Of a stretch of 64,000 nt of DNA, positions 52,508 through 61,409 are shown one piece after another. How positions within the stretch are numbered: the first letter of the stretch is position 1; each line of letters starts with the position of its first letter. This DNA comes from Sinorhizobium sp. 6-70 (GTDB taxonomy: Bacteria > Pseudomonadota > Alphaproteobacteria > Rhizobiales > Rhizobiaceae): positions 291,327 to 355,326 of the forward strand of contig NZ_JASKLS010000003.1 of NCBI RefSeq assembly GCF_030124375.1, given 5' to 3'. The translations under genes were made by a program, and so were the position numbers. The notes under the pieces are model-generated. The model was not told where the DNA came from. It did not search any database and worked only from the letters and a program-made list of their open reading frames with translations.

Positions 52508-52897
52508 TCACATGACCGTTTGCCCGGCCATGTCCTTGGTCAGCAATTCCTTGTCCTCGCGAACCTGCTTTGCCGTCTCGGCTGCCATGTCCGAGCCGAT
52601 CTCCGCAATGCGTGCCGCCTCGTCCGAATAGTCGAGAACTGCGTTCTGCCAGAAGCTGCAATAGAGATCGAAGGTTTCGTTGAGATGCTCCGGCGAGAGC
52701 AAGTCCTCGAGTAGCTTCAGGTCCTGTTCGCGCCGGCTCTTCAGGAAATTCAGCATCTCGACCTGGTAACGCAGCGTCATCCTCAAGGCCTCCGCCTGGA
52801 AGCGTCCCATCGAGAGAAGGTATTTCGCACCATCGGCCATCGCCGGCCAGCCTGGCGACGGAGAATTGGTCATAGGGGTTGCGATCATGCTGGGCAT
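52508..52897 (-). CDS. Phasin-family-like protein
   Basis: A 129-residue helical protein of phasin type, which coats polyhydroxyalkanoate granules. The typical amphipathic helical region is MADGAKYLLSMGRFQAEALRMTLRYQVEMLNFLKSRREQDLKLLEDLL and FDLYCSFWQNAVLDYSDEAARIAEIGSDMAAETAKQ. The ATG at 52897 is preferred because GAGGAG lies 8 nt upstream; a GTG at 52903 is too close to it. It is co-directional with the protease cluster but separated by about 860 bp, so not obviously part of it. Confidence 0.7.
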   Translation of the reverse strand: MPSMIATPMTNSPSPGWPAMADGAKYLLSMGRFQAEALRMTLRYQVEMLNFLKSRREQDLKLLEDLLSPEHLNETFDLYCSFWQNAVLDYSDEAARIAEIGSDMAAETAKQVREDKELLTKDMAGQTVM

Positions 52898-53240
52898 CGA
52901 CACGACTCCTCGGTCTCGGGCTCGTCATTTGTCCAGTCGGCAAAGCGGCCTCCCGAACGGTCCGCCGCACTGCCAAAGAGCGTAGAAGGGACTTTTACCG
53001 AGCCGTCAGTCTACGTCGAAACGCACGGCGTTTCGAAGAAAAGTTAAGCCGAGGAGTTCTTTCGATCCTTGATCCGCATCAACCAGCGCCCATGGCGCGG
53101 GACGGATGCCCGCACGCGGCCGGCCACAAAGGCTTTTATGAGCCCCAGGGGTCGTGCGCCACACCCAGGCTGCGTCGGAATTCGCGGGCAAGCTCAAGAG
53201 GAGGTCGTCGCTGGCGCCTGTTCCTTGCTGAACGGTAAGG
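52898..53240. other. Intergenic stretch with a hairpin
   Basis: About 340 bp between the phasin-like start and the GH25 gene stop. TCGAAACGC (53016-53024) and GCGTTTCGA (53028-53036) form a perfect 9-bp stem with a 3-nt loop about 120 bp upstream of the phasin-like gene. No gene is recognised. Confidence 0.6.
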
Positions 53241-54290
53241 CTAGTCGCGGCTCGCCAGGCTGGCCCCTGCAGCCGCCCAGCGATGCCACTCGTTCTCGCT
53301 ACCGTGGAACACGTTGAGGTCAATCCTGCCGTCCACGCCGTGCGAGAGGCCAGAGCCGGAATATTGCCAGAAGAGCCATTTCCGTCCCGGATAGACCTTG
53401 GACGGGTGAGCGGCCACCGAGCGCAGCCAGAATGGATGGTTCGGGAAGGCGCCCTTCAGGTTGTCGCGATAGAAATCCGGCGCAGTGTAGATGATCGGCC
53501 GTTGGCCGTAGTGCCTTTCCAGCTTGTCCATGAAGACCTGCATCTTTTCCAGGACACGTTCGCGCGAGGGGCGCCTCTTGCAGCTCGACTCGCCGTTCCA
53601 CTCGACGTCGATGACCGGCGGCAGTGCGCCGGCTTCCCTCGGCACGTTACGCATGAACCAGTCGGCCTGTTCGCCGGCGGTTCGGCACCAGTAAAAGAAG
53701 TGATAGGCGCCGCGTTTGAGCCCGGCTTCCTTGGCCCTGCGCCAGTTCTTCTTGAACATCGGATCGAGATGGTCGCCGCCATCCGTCGCCTTGATGTAGG
53801 CGAAGTTCGCGCCCTGCGTCCGCAACTTCGCCCAGTTGATCTCGCCCTGCCAGCGCGAAACGTCGACGCCGTGCACGGCAAGCTTCCTCGGCGAGCGGGA
53901 GCCGAAATTGATCGGTTTGGCGTCGCGGAAGCGATGACTGTAGATTTGCCCGCGCGTTGACGGCGCCTCCTCGATCGCCGGGTTTTCCGGCGTGAGCAGG
54001 GCGATAGGTCTTTCCGAAGGGACGGGCATGCCGGCAGTTCTGGCCACCGGCACGAACGCCTGCGGCTCTGGAACAGACCCCGCCCAGGCGAGCATTTCCT
54101 GCGGCGGCGCCGCTTGCGAAGCAGCCGCGCCGACATTCGCGACAGGCATGGGCTTGAGCGACTGGGCAACGGAGCTCGTCGTTTCCCGTGACGGTTGCTG
54201 AGCGGCAACCCTTTCCCGATTGGAACTGAATCCGCAGCCCGACAAAACGAGGCCGGCAAGGAGGAGCACTGGCACAGCTGAGAAACGCAT
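53241..54290 (-). CDS. GH25 lysozyme-like lipoprotein
   Basis: A 349-residue predicted muramidase. A lipoprotein signal peptide (VLLLAGLVLSGCG, lipobox L-S-G-C) anchors it, and a Pro/Ala-rich linker runs to about residue 135. The GH25 barrel follows: GVDVSRWQGEINWAKL (catalytic-type Asp), FAYIKATDGGDHLDPMF, GAYHFFYWC, PPVIDVEWNGESSC (Asp and Glu pair), and LFWQYSGSGLSHGVDGRIDLNVF at the end. It should cleave peptidoglycan in the periplasm. Divergent from the iron-uptake genes. Confidence 0.88.
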   Translation of the reverse strand: MRFSAVPVLLLAGLVLSGCGFSSNRERVAAQQPSRETTSSVAQSLKPMPVANVGAAASQAAPPQEMLAWAGSVPEPQAFVPVARTAGMPVPSERPIALLTPENPAIEEAPSTRGQIYSHRFRDAKPINFGSRSPRKLAVHGVDVSRWQGEINWAKLRTQGANFAYIKATDGGDHLDPMFKKNWRRAKEAGLKRGAYHFFYWCRTAGEQADWFMRNVPREAGALPPVIDVEWNGESSCKRRPSRERVLEKMQVFMDKLERHYGQRPIIYTAPDFYRDNLKGAFPNHPFWLRSVAAHPSKVYPGRKWLFWQYSGSGLSHGVDGRIDLNVFHGSENEWHRWAAAGASLASRD

Positions 54291-54580
54291 AGGAACCCGT
54301 ACGCAAGACTTTCGGTGACAGCGGAACAGCCGTCGAACCCACTGACGGGAATTGCTAACGGAAAATTACCAAGAAAGACTGAATCCGATCTTTACCGCCG
54401 TCGGATTTCTTTGCGATCGAGAGGCGGCCGCAGAAGCCGCTGCCGCGAAACGGGTGTGGAACCGGGACGCGAGTTGTTTGCTCCAGCGCAATGATCTTCA
54501 AATATCGCGCGCATAAAAGGTGAGAAAACAACTCATAAATAAGAGCCGATTGGCTCACTTCCCGGGAAGGAAAATCACGC

Positions 54581-55126
54581 ATGTGCTTCAAATTGCTTCC
54601 GCTCGCATCGGTCGGCATCCTCGTCACGGGCGTCTCGTTGGCGTCCGCGGCGGAATGCCGGATCGGCGATCCGTTGTTGCGTCACGGTATGGAGATCGCA
54701 GCCGTCTACCTTCAGCCGATCGAAATGGATCCTCCCGGCGTGATGATCCCGGCAGCCGAAGCCGATATCCATCTGGAGGCGGACGTTCACGCCGCAGCCG
54801 ATAACAAGAACGGCTTTGTGGAAGGGGACTGGTTGCCCAACCTCCACGTCGAGTATCGGTTGACCAAAGCCGACACCGGCGAGGAGACAGCAGGTTCCTT
54901 CATGCCCATGGTCGCGAGCGACGGGCCTCACTATGGCGACAACGTCAAGCTCATGGGGCCGGGCAAATACAGACTGGAGCTGACCATCCACTCGGAATCG
55001 CATGACGAGACGGCCCATTTCGGTCGTCACGTGGATAAGGAAACAGGGGTCGCGCCATGGCCCGAGGCATTTAGCGTCGAATATGAATTCACCTACGCCG
55101 GCGTGGGGAAAAAGGGCGGCTACTAG
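54581..55126 (+). CDS. Periplasmic iron-uptake protein, P19/FtrA-like
   Basis: A 181-residue exported protein of the P19/Tp34 family, which binds iron or copper in the periplasm. A signal peptide ends near ASAAECRIG. Metal-site elements are the methionines and acidic residues around HGMEIAAVYLQPIEMDPPG and the histidines in DIHLEADVHAAADN and SDGPHYGDNV. AAGGAAAA lies upstream. In Brucella-type ftr operons this protein is followed by a cupredoxin, an FTR1 permease and a polyferredoxin; here only the last is present. Its stop codon lies inside a repeat palindrome. Confidence 0.85.
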   Translation: MCFKLLPLASVGILVTGVSLASAAECRIGDPLLRHGMEIAAVYLQPIEMDPPGVMIPAAEADIHLEADVHAAADNKNGFVEGDWLPNLHVEYRLTKADTGEETAGSFMPMVASDGPHYGDNVKLMGPGKYRLELTIHSESHDETAHFGRHVDKETGVAPWPEAFSVEYEFTYAGVGKKGGY

Positions 55127-55166
55127 AGCGCCGTGCGTTCAAATGAACGCACAAAGGACGCTCTAG
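55123..55166. repeat. RIME-related palindrome overlapping a stop codon
   Basis: Outer arms CTAGAGCG/CGCTCTAG (55123-55130, 55159-55166) and inner arms GTGCGTTC/GAACGCAC (55133-55140, 55145-55152) with loop AAAT. Relative to the second palindrome at 13955-13994, read on the opposite strand, the plan is the same: CC before the inner stem, AAAGGA after it, different but self-complementary stem bases. It contains the TAG of the P19-like gene. Confidence 0.75.
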
Positions 55167-55298
55167 GACCTGTCCCACGGCATGAACGGGGCGGCCGATC
55201 TTGACGGCCGATCTTGACGATGGACGCCGCGCCCTACAGCCGGAGGCCGCGGCAATGCGGCCTCTTCGCACCCCGCCACAGCGATACCCGGACCTATC

Positions 55299-55397
55299 AT
55301 GGCGCCAATTCTCCAAACCTTCTTGCCATGCGCGGGACTTAAGGTCTCGCTCGAAGAAACGCAGGCTGACCGGGCGAAGCGGCGGGCCGTCGCATGA
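55299..55397 (+). CDS. 32-residue frame coupled to the polyferredoxin gene
   Basis: A 32-residue frame (starting MAPILQTFLPCAGLKVSLEE) ends with a TGA that overlaps the polyferredoxin ATG as ATGA. No clear ribosome binding site was found. It occupies the place where cupredoxin and FTR1 permease genes would be expected, so it may be a deletion remnant or a leader frame. Low confidence as a functional gene. Confidence 0.3.
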   Translation: MAPILQTFLPCAGLKVSLEETQADRAKRRAVA

Positions 55398-56794
55398 CCG
55401 TGACTGTGCTTTTGTCGCGTCCACAACGTGATGTCTGGCAGCGCATCGGCGACTGGCTGGCGCGGTACCAAAGGCAGGTCCGCTGGCTTCAATGGAGCGT
55501 CGTTTCGGTCTATGCGGTGCTGCTCGTCGTGCCGGCGTTCTTGCCGATGCCGGGCAACGCCGCGCATATCTGGGACGATTTCACCCGCTTCGCGCAGTTT
55601 GCGTTCTGGGGCATATGGTGGCCGATGGTCCTGCTTGCGACGGCGCTTGTCGGGCGCGTGTGGTGCGGGCTTCTTTGCCCCGAGGGGGCGATTTCCGAAT
55701 TCAGCAGCCGACACGGACGGGGAGGTGGTATCCCGCGCTGGGTCAAATGGAACGGATGGCCGACGGTCGCCTTTGCCGGCACGACGCTCTACGGCCAGAT
55801 GGTCAGCGTCTATCAGTATCCGAAACCGGCGTTGCTGGTGCTCGGCGGGTCGACGCTGGCGGCCGCTGTCGTGGGTTATCTCTACGGCAAGGAAAAGCGC
55901 GTGTGGTGCCGCTATCTATGCCCGGTCGGCGGCGTGTTTGGCCTGCTCGCCAAGCTGGCGCCGCTCCATTTCCGCGTCGATGCCGAGATTTGGCGGGAGA
56001 CACAACGCGCAGGGTTGAAACCGGGCGCCGTCAACTGTGCGCCTCTGGTGCCGCTAAAGACCATGCGGGGCGCAAGTGATTGCCATATGTGCGGCCGGTG
56101 CAGCGGATTCCGCGGGGCGATCCGGCTCGCGCGGCGGTCGCCCCTTCATGAGATCGTGCATGTGGCGGGGAAACATCCGAACCCGTGGGAAACGGTGCTA
56201 ATCGTCTTCGGGCTGATGGGTGTTGCTTTCGGCGCCTTCCATTGGAGCGTGAGCCCCTGGTTCAACGCGGCAAAACAATGGGTTGCCGAATGGCTTGTCG
56301 AGTGCGGCGTGCTGTGGCCGCTGGAGGTTTCCCCGCCCTGGTGGGTACTCACGAACTATCCCGAGAGAAACGACGTATTGTCTCTGCTCGATGGGGCGAT
56401 CCTCGTTCTCTACGTGCTCACGACGGCGCTCGCCGTCGGGCTCGCGATCACGCTGCTGCTTTCGCTTGCCACACTGTGCCTTGGTCGCTGGAACGCGGCG
56501 CGGTTTCATCATCTCGCGCAAACCCTCATCCCGCTCGCGGCCGCCGGCGTCTTCCTCGGACTGTCCGCGCTGTCGGTCACCCAGCTTCGCATGGATGGGA
56601 TCGATCTGCCGTGGGTCGATGAAGCGCGCGGAGCGATGCTCTTCCTCGCAAGCGGCTGGTCCGGTGTGCTCTGCTGGCGCGTCACAGGGCTTTATTGCAA
56701 GCCGCCAGGGCGCCGCATGATGGCGCTTGCGAGCATTGGGCTTGCGGTTGCGATCGCCACTTCGGGCTGGTTCCTGTTTTTCTGGGGCTGGTAA
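55394..56794 (+). CDS. Membrane polyferredoxin, FtrD/NapH-like
   Basis: A 466-residue inner-membrane iron-sulfur protein with about seven hydrophobic segments. The paired cysteine motifs of the NapH/NosR/CcoG type are WCGLLCPEGAISEFSSRHGRGG and WCRYLCPVGGVFGLL. An additional cluster follows in CHMCGRCSGFRG. In FtrABCD/Fet systems such proteins supply electrons to the periplasmic metal chemistry. It begins at an ATGA overlap with a 32-residue frame and lies 267 bp after the P19-like gene. The expected permease between them is missing. Confidence 0.85.
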   Translation: MTVTVLLSRPQRDVWQRIGDWLARYQRQVRWLQWSVVSVYAVLLVVPAFLPMPGNAAHIWDDFTRFAQFAFWGIWWPMVLLATALVGRVWCGLLCPEGAISEFSSRHGRGGGIPRWVKWNGWPTVAFAGTTLYGQMVSVYQYPKPALLVLGGSTLAAAVVGYLYGKEKRVWCRYLCPVGGVFGLLAKLAPLHFRVDAEIWRETQRAGLKPGAVNCAPLVPLKTMRGASDCHMCGRCSGFRGAIRLARRSPLHEIVHVAGKHPNPWETVLIVFGLMGVAFGAFHWSVSPWFNAAKQWVAEWLVECGVLWPLEVSPPWWVLTNYPERNDVLSLLDGAILVLYVLTTALAVGLAITLLLSLATLCLGRWNAARFHHLAQTLIPLAAAGVFLGLSALSVTQLRMDGIDLPWVDEARGAMLFLASGWSGVLCWRVTGLYCKPPGRRMMALASIGLAVAIATSGWFLFFWGW

Positions 56795-56889
56795 CGGGTG
56801 CCGCTTTCCGGCGTCAAGACGGCCGTACTCTCGCTTGCAAACCGCGCATATCCGGCTATCTGCCGCGGGGCAAGGGACTGAACAATGCC

Positions 56890-56939
56890 AGCGCGGGATG
56901 AGGAAAAGTGTGTACGGTTTTCCGCCCGCATCCCGCGCT
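56890..56939. repeat. Rhizobiales-type intergenic palindrome
   Basis: Perfect 11-bp outer arms AGCGCGGGATG (56890-56900) and CATCCCGCGCT (56929-56939), with inner GGAAAA (56902-56907) and TTTTCC (56918-56923). The AAAAGTGTG...CGGTTTTCCG core is common between genes in Rhizobiales, as I remember it. It lies 95 bp after the polyferredoxin stop and may work as a terminator. Confidence 0.7.
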
Positions 56940-57004
56940 AGCGCATTAGAATCGATCACGTTTATGATTTAGGTCGATCGGACGTAAAATCACCGTGATC
57001 TAGC

Positions 57005-57024
57005 GCTGGCCGTGGCCGGCCAGC
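57005..57024. terminator. Hairpin downstream of pepT
   Basis: GCTGGCCG (57005-57012) and CGGCCAGC (57017-57024) form a perfect 8-bp stem with a 4-nt loop, 18 bp past the minus-strand pepT stop. It lacks a T-run. Confidence 0.55.
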
Positions 57025-57042
57025 AGCCCGAACCAGGATGTT

Positions 57043-58275
57043 CTAAGCGCGCTCTTCCCAGATTCTGGCGAGCTCGACGAGCGTGTTGACGCTTCTCTCC
57101 ATGTCCTGCCGGCTGATCCATTCGAGCGGTGAATGGAAGGCATGGCCACCGGCGAAGATGTTGGCGCAGGGCAGGCCCATATAGGAGAGCCTCGAACCAT
57201 CGGTGCCGCCCCGGATGCTGCCGCGCACCGGTGTCATGCCGGCGCGCCGGATCGCCTCCACGGCGTTCTCGACGATCTGCGGATGGCGATCGAGGATCGC
57301 CTTCATGTTGCGGTACTGCTCCTTCACCTCGAACGCGTAGCTCGAACGGGGAAACTCCGCCATGACGCGTTTCACGATGTCCTCGAGCATCTTCTCCTTG
57401 ACGGCAAGACCGGCTTCATCGAAGTCGCGGACAATGAAGCCAAGGGTGGCTTTTTCCATCGATCCGGTCACGCCGATCGGATGGATGAAGCCGTCCCGGC
57501 CTGCGGTCGTCTCCGGTGCAATGTCCTTCGGCAAGCGGTCGATGATCGCGCCCGCGATCTTGATGGCGTTTTCCATCTTGCCTTTGGCGAAGCCTGGATG
57601 GATGGCGACGCCCTGAATGGTGATGTCGACGCCGTTGGCCGAGAAGGTTTCGTCCTCGATATGGCCGGCCGTTTCACCGTCCACGGTATAGCCGAACGCG
57701 GCTCCGAGCTTCTTGAGGTCGGCCTTGTCGACGCCGCGGCCGACTTCTTCGTCCGGCGTGAAAAGAAGCTTGATCGTGCCGTGCTTGATGTCCGGATTGT
57801 CGACGAGGACTTGCGCCGCCGTCATGATTTCGGCGAGGCCGGCTTTGTCGTCGGCACCGAGCAGCGTCGTGCCGTCGGTGGTGATGATGTCGTTGCCGAT
57901 CTGATTGCCAAGCTCGGGATGGTCGCTGACGCGAATGACCTGCTGGGGATCGCCGGGAAGCCGGATGTCGCCGCCGGCATAGTTTCGCACCACCTGCGGC
58001 TTGACGTTGGTGCCGGTGAAATCGGGCGCGGTATCCATGTGCGAGCAGAAGCAGATCACGGGCACCGACTTGTCGACATTCGACGGGATCGTCGCATAGA
58101 CGTAGCCGTGCTCATCGAGATGCGCATCGGCAAGCCCGATCGCCAACAATTCCTCGACCAATATCCGGCCAAGATTCTTCTGCTTTTCAGTCGAGGGCTG
58201 CGTCGACGACTTGGGATCCGATTGGGTGTCGATGACGACATAGCGGAGGAAGCGATCGGTAACGGTGTCGGTCAT
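57043..58275 (-). CDS. pepT: Peptidase T (tripeptide aminopeptidase)
   Basis: A 410-residue M20-family zinc aminotripeptidase, normal length for PepT. Zinc-site motifs are CFCSHMDTAPDFTG, TDGTTLLGADDKAGLAEI and LFTPDEEVGRGVDKADL, with YTVDGETAGHIEDETF also typical. The C-terminal end has VRGSIRGGTDGSRLSYMGLPCANIFAGGHAFHSPLEWIS. The ATG at 58275 follows GGAG. It releases N-terminal residues from tripeptides in the cytoplasm. It lies downstream of a LysR gene on the same strand but appears unrelated to it. Confidence 0.93.
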   Translation of the reverse strand: MTDTVTDRFLRYVVIDTQSDPKSSTQPSTEKQKNLGRILVEELLAIGLADAHLDEHGYVYATIPSNVDKSVPVICFCSHMDTAPDFTGTNVKPQVVRNYAGGDIRLPGDPQQVIRVSDHPELGNQIGNDIITTDGTTLLGADDKAGLAEIMTAAQVLVDNPDIKHGTIKLLFTPDEEVGRGVDKADLKKLGAAFGYTVDGETAGHIEDETFSANGVDITIQGVAIHPGFAKGKMENAIKIAGAIIDRLPKDIAPETTAGRDGFIHPIGVTGSMEKATLGFIVRDFDEAGLAVKEKMLEDIVKRVMAEFPRSSYAFEVKEQYRNMKAILDRHPQIVENAVEAIRRAGMTPVRGSIRGGTDGSRLSYMGLPCANIFAGGHAFHSPLEWISRQDMERSVNTLVELARIWEERA

Positions 58276-58394
58276 GGCAGCTCCAATCTGTTCATCAGCG
58301 TTGGCATCGCTATAGCCTTCGCCGGCCTTTCCGTGAATGCATTTTTTACCGGACCGGGATTCGCGTCCCTCTTTGTGCCGCGGAGAGCTAAACC

Positions 58395-59345
58395 TCATGC
58401 CCCCCAGATGACGGATTGCTCGTGCCGCTTGATGAGATGCTTGAGGTTTTCGAACCCTGTGCGCACATGCCGGGCGAATTGGTCGACTGCGGGCGTGCGC
58501 GGGGCATCCGAGCGTTTGAGCAGTCCCAGTGCGCGCTCAGGATGCGGAATTGAGATAGGTAGCGCGGTGATGGATTTCTCGTTCCTGAGCGCAAAGACGA
58601 CGCTGTGGGGCAGGATCGTCAATGCATCCGCCGCCTTCATATAGTTGACGACGCTCATCAATGAACCGCCGGAATAGCGGATCTTGATCTCGGTCGCACC
58701 GAACGAGAGAAGCATGCTGCGCAGGTCGGCAAGCAGCGGGCTGCCGGGCGGCGGTGCGATCCATGGAAAGTCGAGCAAGTGCGCAGGTTGCGGCTTCCGC
58801 TTCATCAACAGCGGATGCGTCACCCGGCATGCGACCACGTTGCGCCCCGGCAATATCTGTTGGAACTCAAGCCCCGATCCTTCGTCGAGAATATCGATAG
58901 GACAGATGGCAAGGTCGATCTGGTCCGCCTTGAGCGCCGCGCGAAGGTCGGGAAAGTAGCCGTAGCTCTGGTCGACGCGGACATCGGGATAAAGGTTCTG
59001 GAATTCCGCGATCATGCCGGCAATTAGCCCGTCCATGAAGAAAGGCGTGCCTCCGAGCCGCACGACGCCGCTGTGGCCGACGCGGAAGCTCTCGACCGTA
59101 TCGGACGCCTTGCGCGATGCCGACAGCATGATCTGGCCATGGTCGGCCAAAGCGCGCCCGAGCGGCGTCGGCTGCAAAGGCCTGCGGCCCTTGATGAAGA
59201 GCGGTTCACCGACGCGTCGTTCCAGCAAGGAAAGCGTGCGTGAGACAGCTGGCTGCGACAACCCGAGCAGGGCCGCCCCCTCGGTCACGCCGCCGGCCTT
59301 TACGACCGCGGCGAGCTGGATCAGATGGCGCTCATCGAACTTCAT
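58395..59345 (-). CDS. LysR-family regulator of the intradiol ring-cleavage operon
   Basis: A 316-residue LysR regulator. The helix-turn-helix is at about 5-65 (LIQLAAVVKAGGVTEGAALLGLSQPAVSRTLSLLERRVGEPLFIKGRRPLQPTPLG), with the effector-binding domain after it. It is divergent from the dioxygenase and maleylacetate reductase genes, with a palindrome overlapping its start codon. By analogy to other aromatic pathways it should activate the divergent operon in response to an intermediate. The effector is not determined. Confidence 0.9.
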   Translation of the reverse strand: MKFDERHLIQLAAVVKAGGVTEGAALLGLSQPAVSRTLSLLERRVGEPLFIKGRRPLQPTPLGRALADHGQIMLSASRKASDTVESFRVGHSGVVRLGGTPFFMDGLIAGMIAEFQNLYPDVRVDQSYGYFPDLRAALKADQIDLAICPIDILDEGSGLEFQQILPGRNVVACRVTHPLLMKRKPQPAHLLDFPWIAPPPGSPLLADLRSMLLSFGATEIKIRYSGGSLMSVVNYMKAADALTILPHSVVFALRNEKSITALPISIPHPERALGLLKRSDAPRTPAVDQFARHVRTGFENLKHLIKRHEQSVIWGA

Positions 59346-59358
59346 AACAATCGGTTAT
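59344..59358. promoter_or_regulatory. LysR-type operator
   Basis: ATAAC (59344-59348) and GTTAT (59354-59358) with a 5-bp centre form a 15-bp inverted repeat containing a T-N11-A core (59345 to 59357). It overlaps the LysR start codon and lies about 80 bp before the dioxygenase start. Confidence 0.55.
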
Positions 59359-59438
59359 ACTAGTTGGAAATAAAATCATCAACGCACTCCTCGTCCTGGA
59401 TTAGCTTGCGGGTACCAGCCGATGCTTTGGAGGAGAGT

Positions 59439-60314
59439 ATGTCGTCGCGGCCACTGGCGTTGAATTTCAGCGAGGCAAACTCGTCCGAGATCTTCGCGCA
59501 ACGACTTCCGCAATCGAACGACAAGCTGTTGCCGCAGATGCTGGCAGCGGTTGTCACGCACCTTCATCAGCTTATCAGAGAGCTGCGGCCGACCCCTGCG
59601 GATTGGCGCAATGTCATAGCCTTTCTAACGGACGTCGGACATGCCTCGGACGAGCGCCGCCAGGAATGGGTGCTGCTTTCCGATCTCATCGGCGCCTCGG
59701 CTCTTGTCGAGGAAATCAATTCGCGTCGGCCGACGGGCGCGACCCCGAATACGGTTCGCGGACCGTTCTTTCGTGCCGATGCGCCCGAGTTGCCTTCGGG
59801 CAGCAACATTTCTTTGGACGGCATTGGAGAAACGCTCGAGGTGTTCGGATTCGTCCGGGACCTGGATGGTCATCCCATCGCGGGCGCAGAGGTCATCACC
59901 TGGCAGGCCAATGCCGAAGGCTTTTACGAGAACCAGCAGCCCGATCTTCAGCCGGAATTCAATCTGCGCGGCATTTTCAGGACGGACGAGGCAGGCGCGT
60001 TTTGCTACAGGACGGTCAAGCCGTGCGGCTATCGTGTCCCGGATGACGGTCCTGTCGGCAAGCTTTTGCGCCAGGCCGGCTATCCGCTGTGCCGCCCCGC
60101 CCACCTTCATTTCATCGTCAGCGCGCCCGGCTTCGAGACGATCACGACACATGTCTACGACGGCAGCGACCCCCATCTCGGCGAGGATGCGATCTTCGGG
60201 GTCAAGGAGGCGCTGGTTCGCGAGTTCAAGCCGCTGGACGGGAAGGGCGCGCCAGCCTGGCGTCTCGATTTCACCTTCGTAATGGCGCGCAAAAGGCAAG
60301 GAGCGGACGCATGA
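59439..60314 (+). CDS. Intradiol ring-cleavage dioxygenase, probably hydroxyquinol 1,2-dioxygenase
   Basis: A 291-residue non-haem Fe(III) dioxygenase. It has the N-terminal helical dimerisation region and the intradiol barrel. Iron ligands are visible as the Tyr in EGFYENQQPDLQPEFNLRG, the Tyr in VKPCGYRVPDDGPVG, and the two His in RPAHLHFIV. The ATG at 59439 follows GGAGGAGAG. It is coupled by ATGA overlap to maleylacetate reductase, which makes hydroxyquinol (product maleylacetate) the most likely substrate; catechol-type activity is the alternative. Confidence 0.85.
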   Translation: MSSRPLALNFSEANSSEIFAQRLPQSNDKLLPQMLAAVVTHLHQLIRELRPTPADWRNVIAFLTDVGHASDERRQEWVLLSDLIGASALVEEINSRRPTGATPNTVRGPFFRADAPELPSGSNISLDGIGETLEVFGFVRDLDGHPIAGAEVITWQANAEGFYENQQPDLQPEFNLRGIFRTDEAGAFCYRTVKPCGYRVPDDGPVGKLLRQAGYPLCRPAHLHFIVSAPGFETITTHVYDGSDPHLGEDAIFGVKEALVREFKPLDGKGAPAWRLDFTFVMARKRQGADA

Positions 60315-61372
60315 ACCGCAATTTCGTCTATAGCAGCAGCCCTGCTCATATCATCTTCGGCGAAGGAAAGGGTGCTGCCGCCGGGGAATGGGTGGAGAAA
60401 ATCGGCTGCAAGAAAGCACTCGTGCTCTCGACCCCGCAGCAGCAAGCCGACGCCGAAGCGCTGGCCGAACGCCTCGGGCCGCTTTCTGCCGGGGTTTTTG
60501 CGGGCGCCGTCATGCATACGCCGGTCGACGTGACCGAAAAGGCGATGGAGGTCGTTGCAAGAACCGGCGCCGATTGCATCGTTTCACTCGGCGGCGGCTC
60601 GACCACCGGTCTCGGCAAGGCGATTGCCTACCGCATAGACCTGCCGCAGATCGTCATTCCGACGACCTATGCGGGCTCGGAGGTGACGCCGATCCTCGGC
60701 CAGACCGAGGGCGGCCGCAAGACGACCGTGCGTCATCCGAGCATCCTGCCCGAAGTCGTGATCTACGATCCGGCACTAACGCTGGGGCTCCCTGTCGGCA
60801 TGAGCGTCAACAGCGGCCTGAACGCCATGGCGCACGCGGTCGAGGCGCTTTACGCGCAGGATCGAAACCCGATCTCCACTCTGATGGCGATCGAGGGGCT
60901 CCGCGCCTTCAGGACGAGCCTGCCGAAAATAGCCAAGTCCCCGCGGGACATGGCCGTGCGGGCCGACGCGCTTTATGGCGCCTGGCTTTGCGGCACCGTG
61001 CTTGGCACCGTCGGCATGGCACTGCACCACAAGATCTGTCACACGCTCGGCGGCACTTTCGATACGCCACATGCCGAAACGCACGCGATCATGCTGCCGC
61101 ATACCGCCGGCTACAACGCCGCCGCGGTCCCGGAACTGTTGGCTCCGATCGCCGAGATCTTCGGCGGTTCGGTCGGCGGCGGTCTTTGGGAGTTCGCCAA
61201 CGAGATCGGCGCGCCGCTGGCGTTGAAGGATCTGGGCCTAGGCGAGCCCGATCTCGATCGTGCCGCGCAGATCGCGACGGAAAATCCCTATTGGAATCCG
61301 CGGCCGGTCGATCGGCGATCCATCCGTGACCTGCTGCAGGATGCCTGGGAGGGCAAGCGGCCGGCACGCTGA
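60311..61372 (+). CDS. Maleylacetate reductase
   Basis: A 353-residue iron-type alcohol dehydrogenase family member that reduces maleylacetate to 3-oxoadipate with NAD(P)H. The NAD-binding region holds CIVSLGGGSTTGLGKAIA, followed by VIPTTYAGSEVTPILGQTEGGRKTTVRHP. Metal-binding-type histidines lie in NAMAHAVEALYA, HHKICHTLGGTFDTPHAETHAIMLPH. The substitution pattern (STTGLGKA, YAGSEVT) is that of maleylacetate reductases rather than propanediol dehydrogenases. Its ATG overlaps the dioxygenase TGA. Together they form the lower hydroxyquinol (resorcinol-type) pathway. Confidence 0.9.
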   Translation: MNRNFVYSSSPAHIIFGEGKGAAAGEWVEKIGCKKALVLSTPQQQADAEALAERLGPLSAGVFAGAVMHTPVDVTEKAMEVVARTGADCIVSLGGGSTTGLGKAIAYRIDLPQIVIPTTYAGSEVTPILGQTEGGRKTTVRHPSILPEVVIYDPALTLGLPVGMSVNSGLNAMAHAVEALYAQDRNPISTLMAIEGLRAFRTSLPKIAKSPRDMAVRADALYGAWLCGTVLGTVGMALHHKICHTLGGTFDTPHAETHAIMLPHTAGYNAAAVPELLAPIAEIFGGSVGGGLWEFANEIGAPLALKDLGLGEPDLDRAAQIATENPYWNPRPVDRRSIRDLLQDAWEGKRPAR

Positions 61373-61409
61373 AGCGCTCGTCGAAAACGCTCTTTGGGAG
61401 GAGAGGGAA

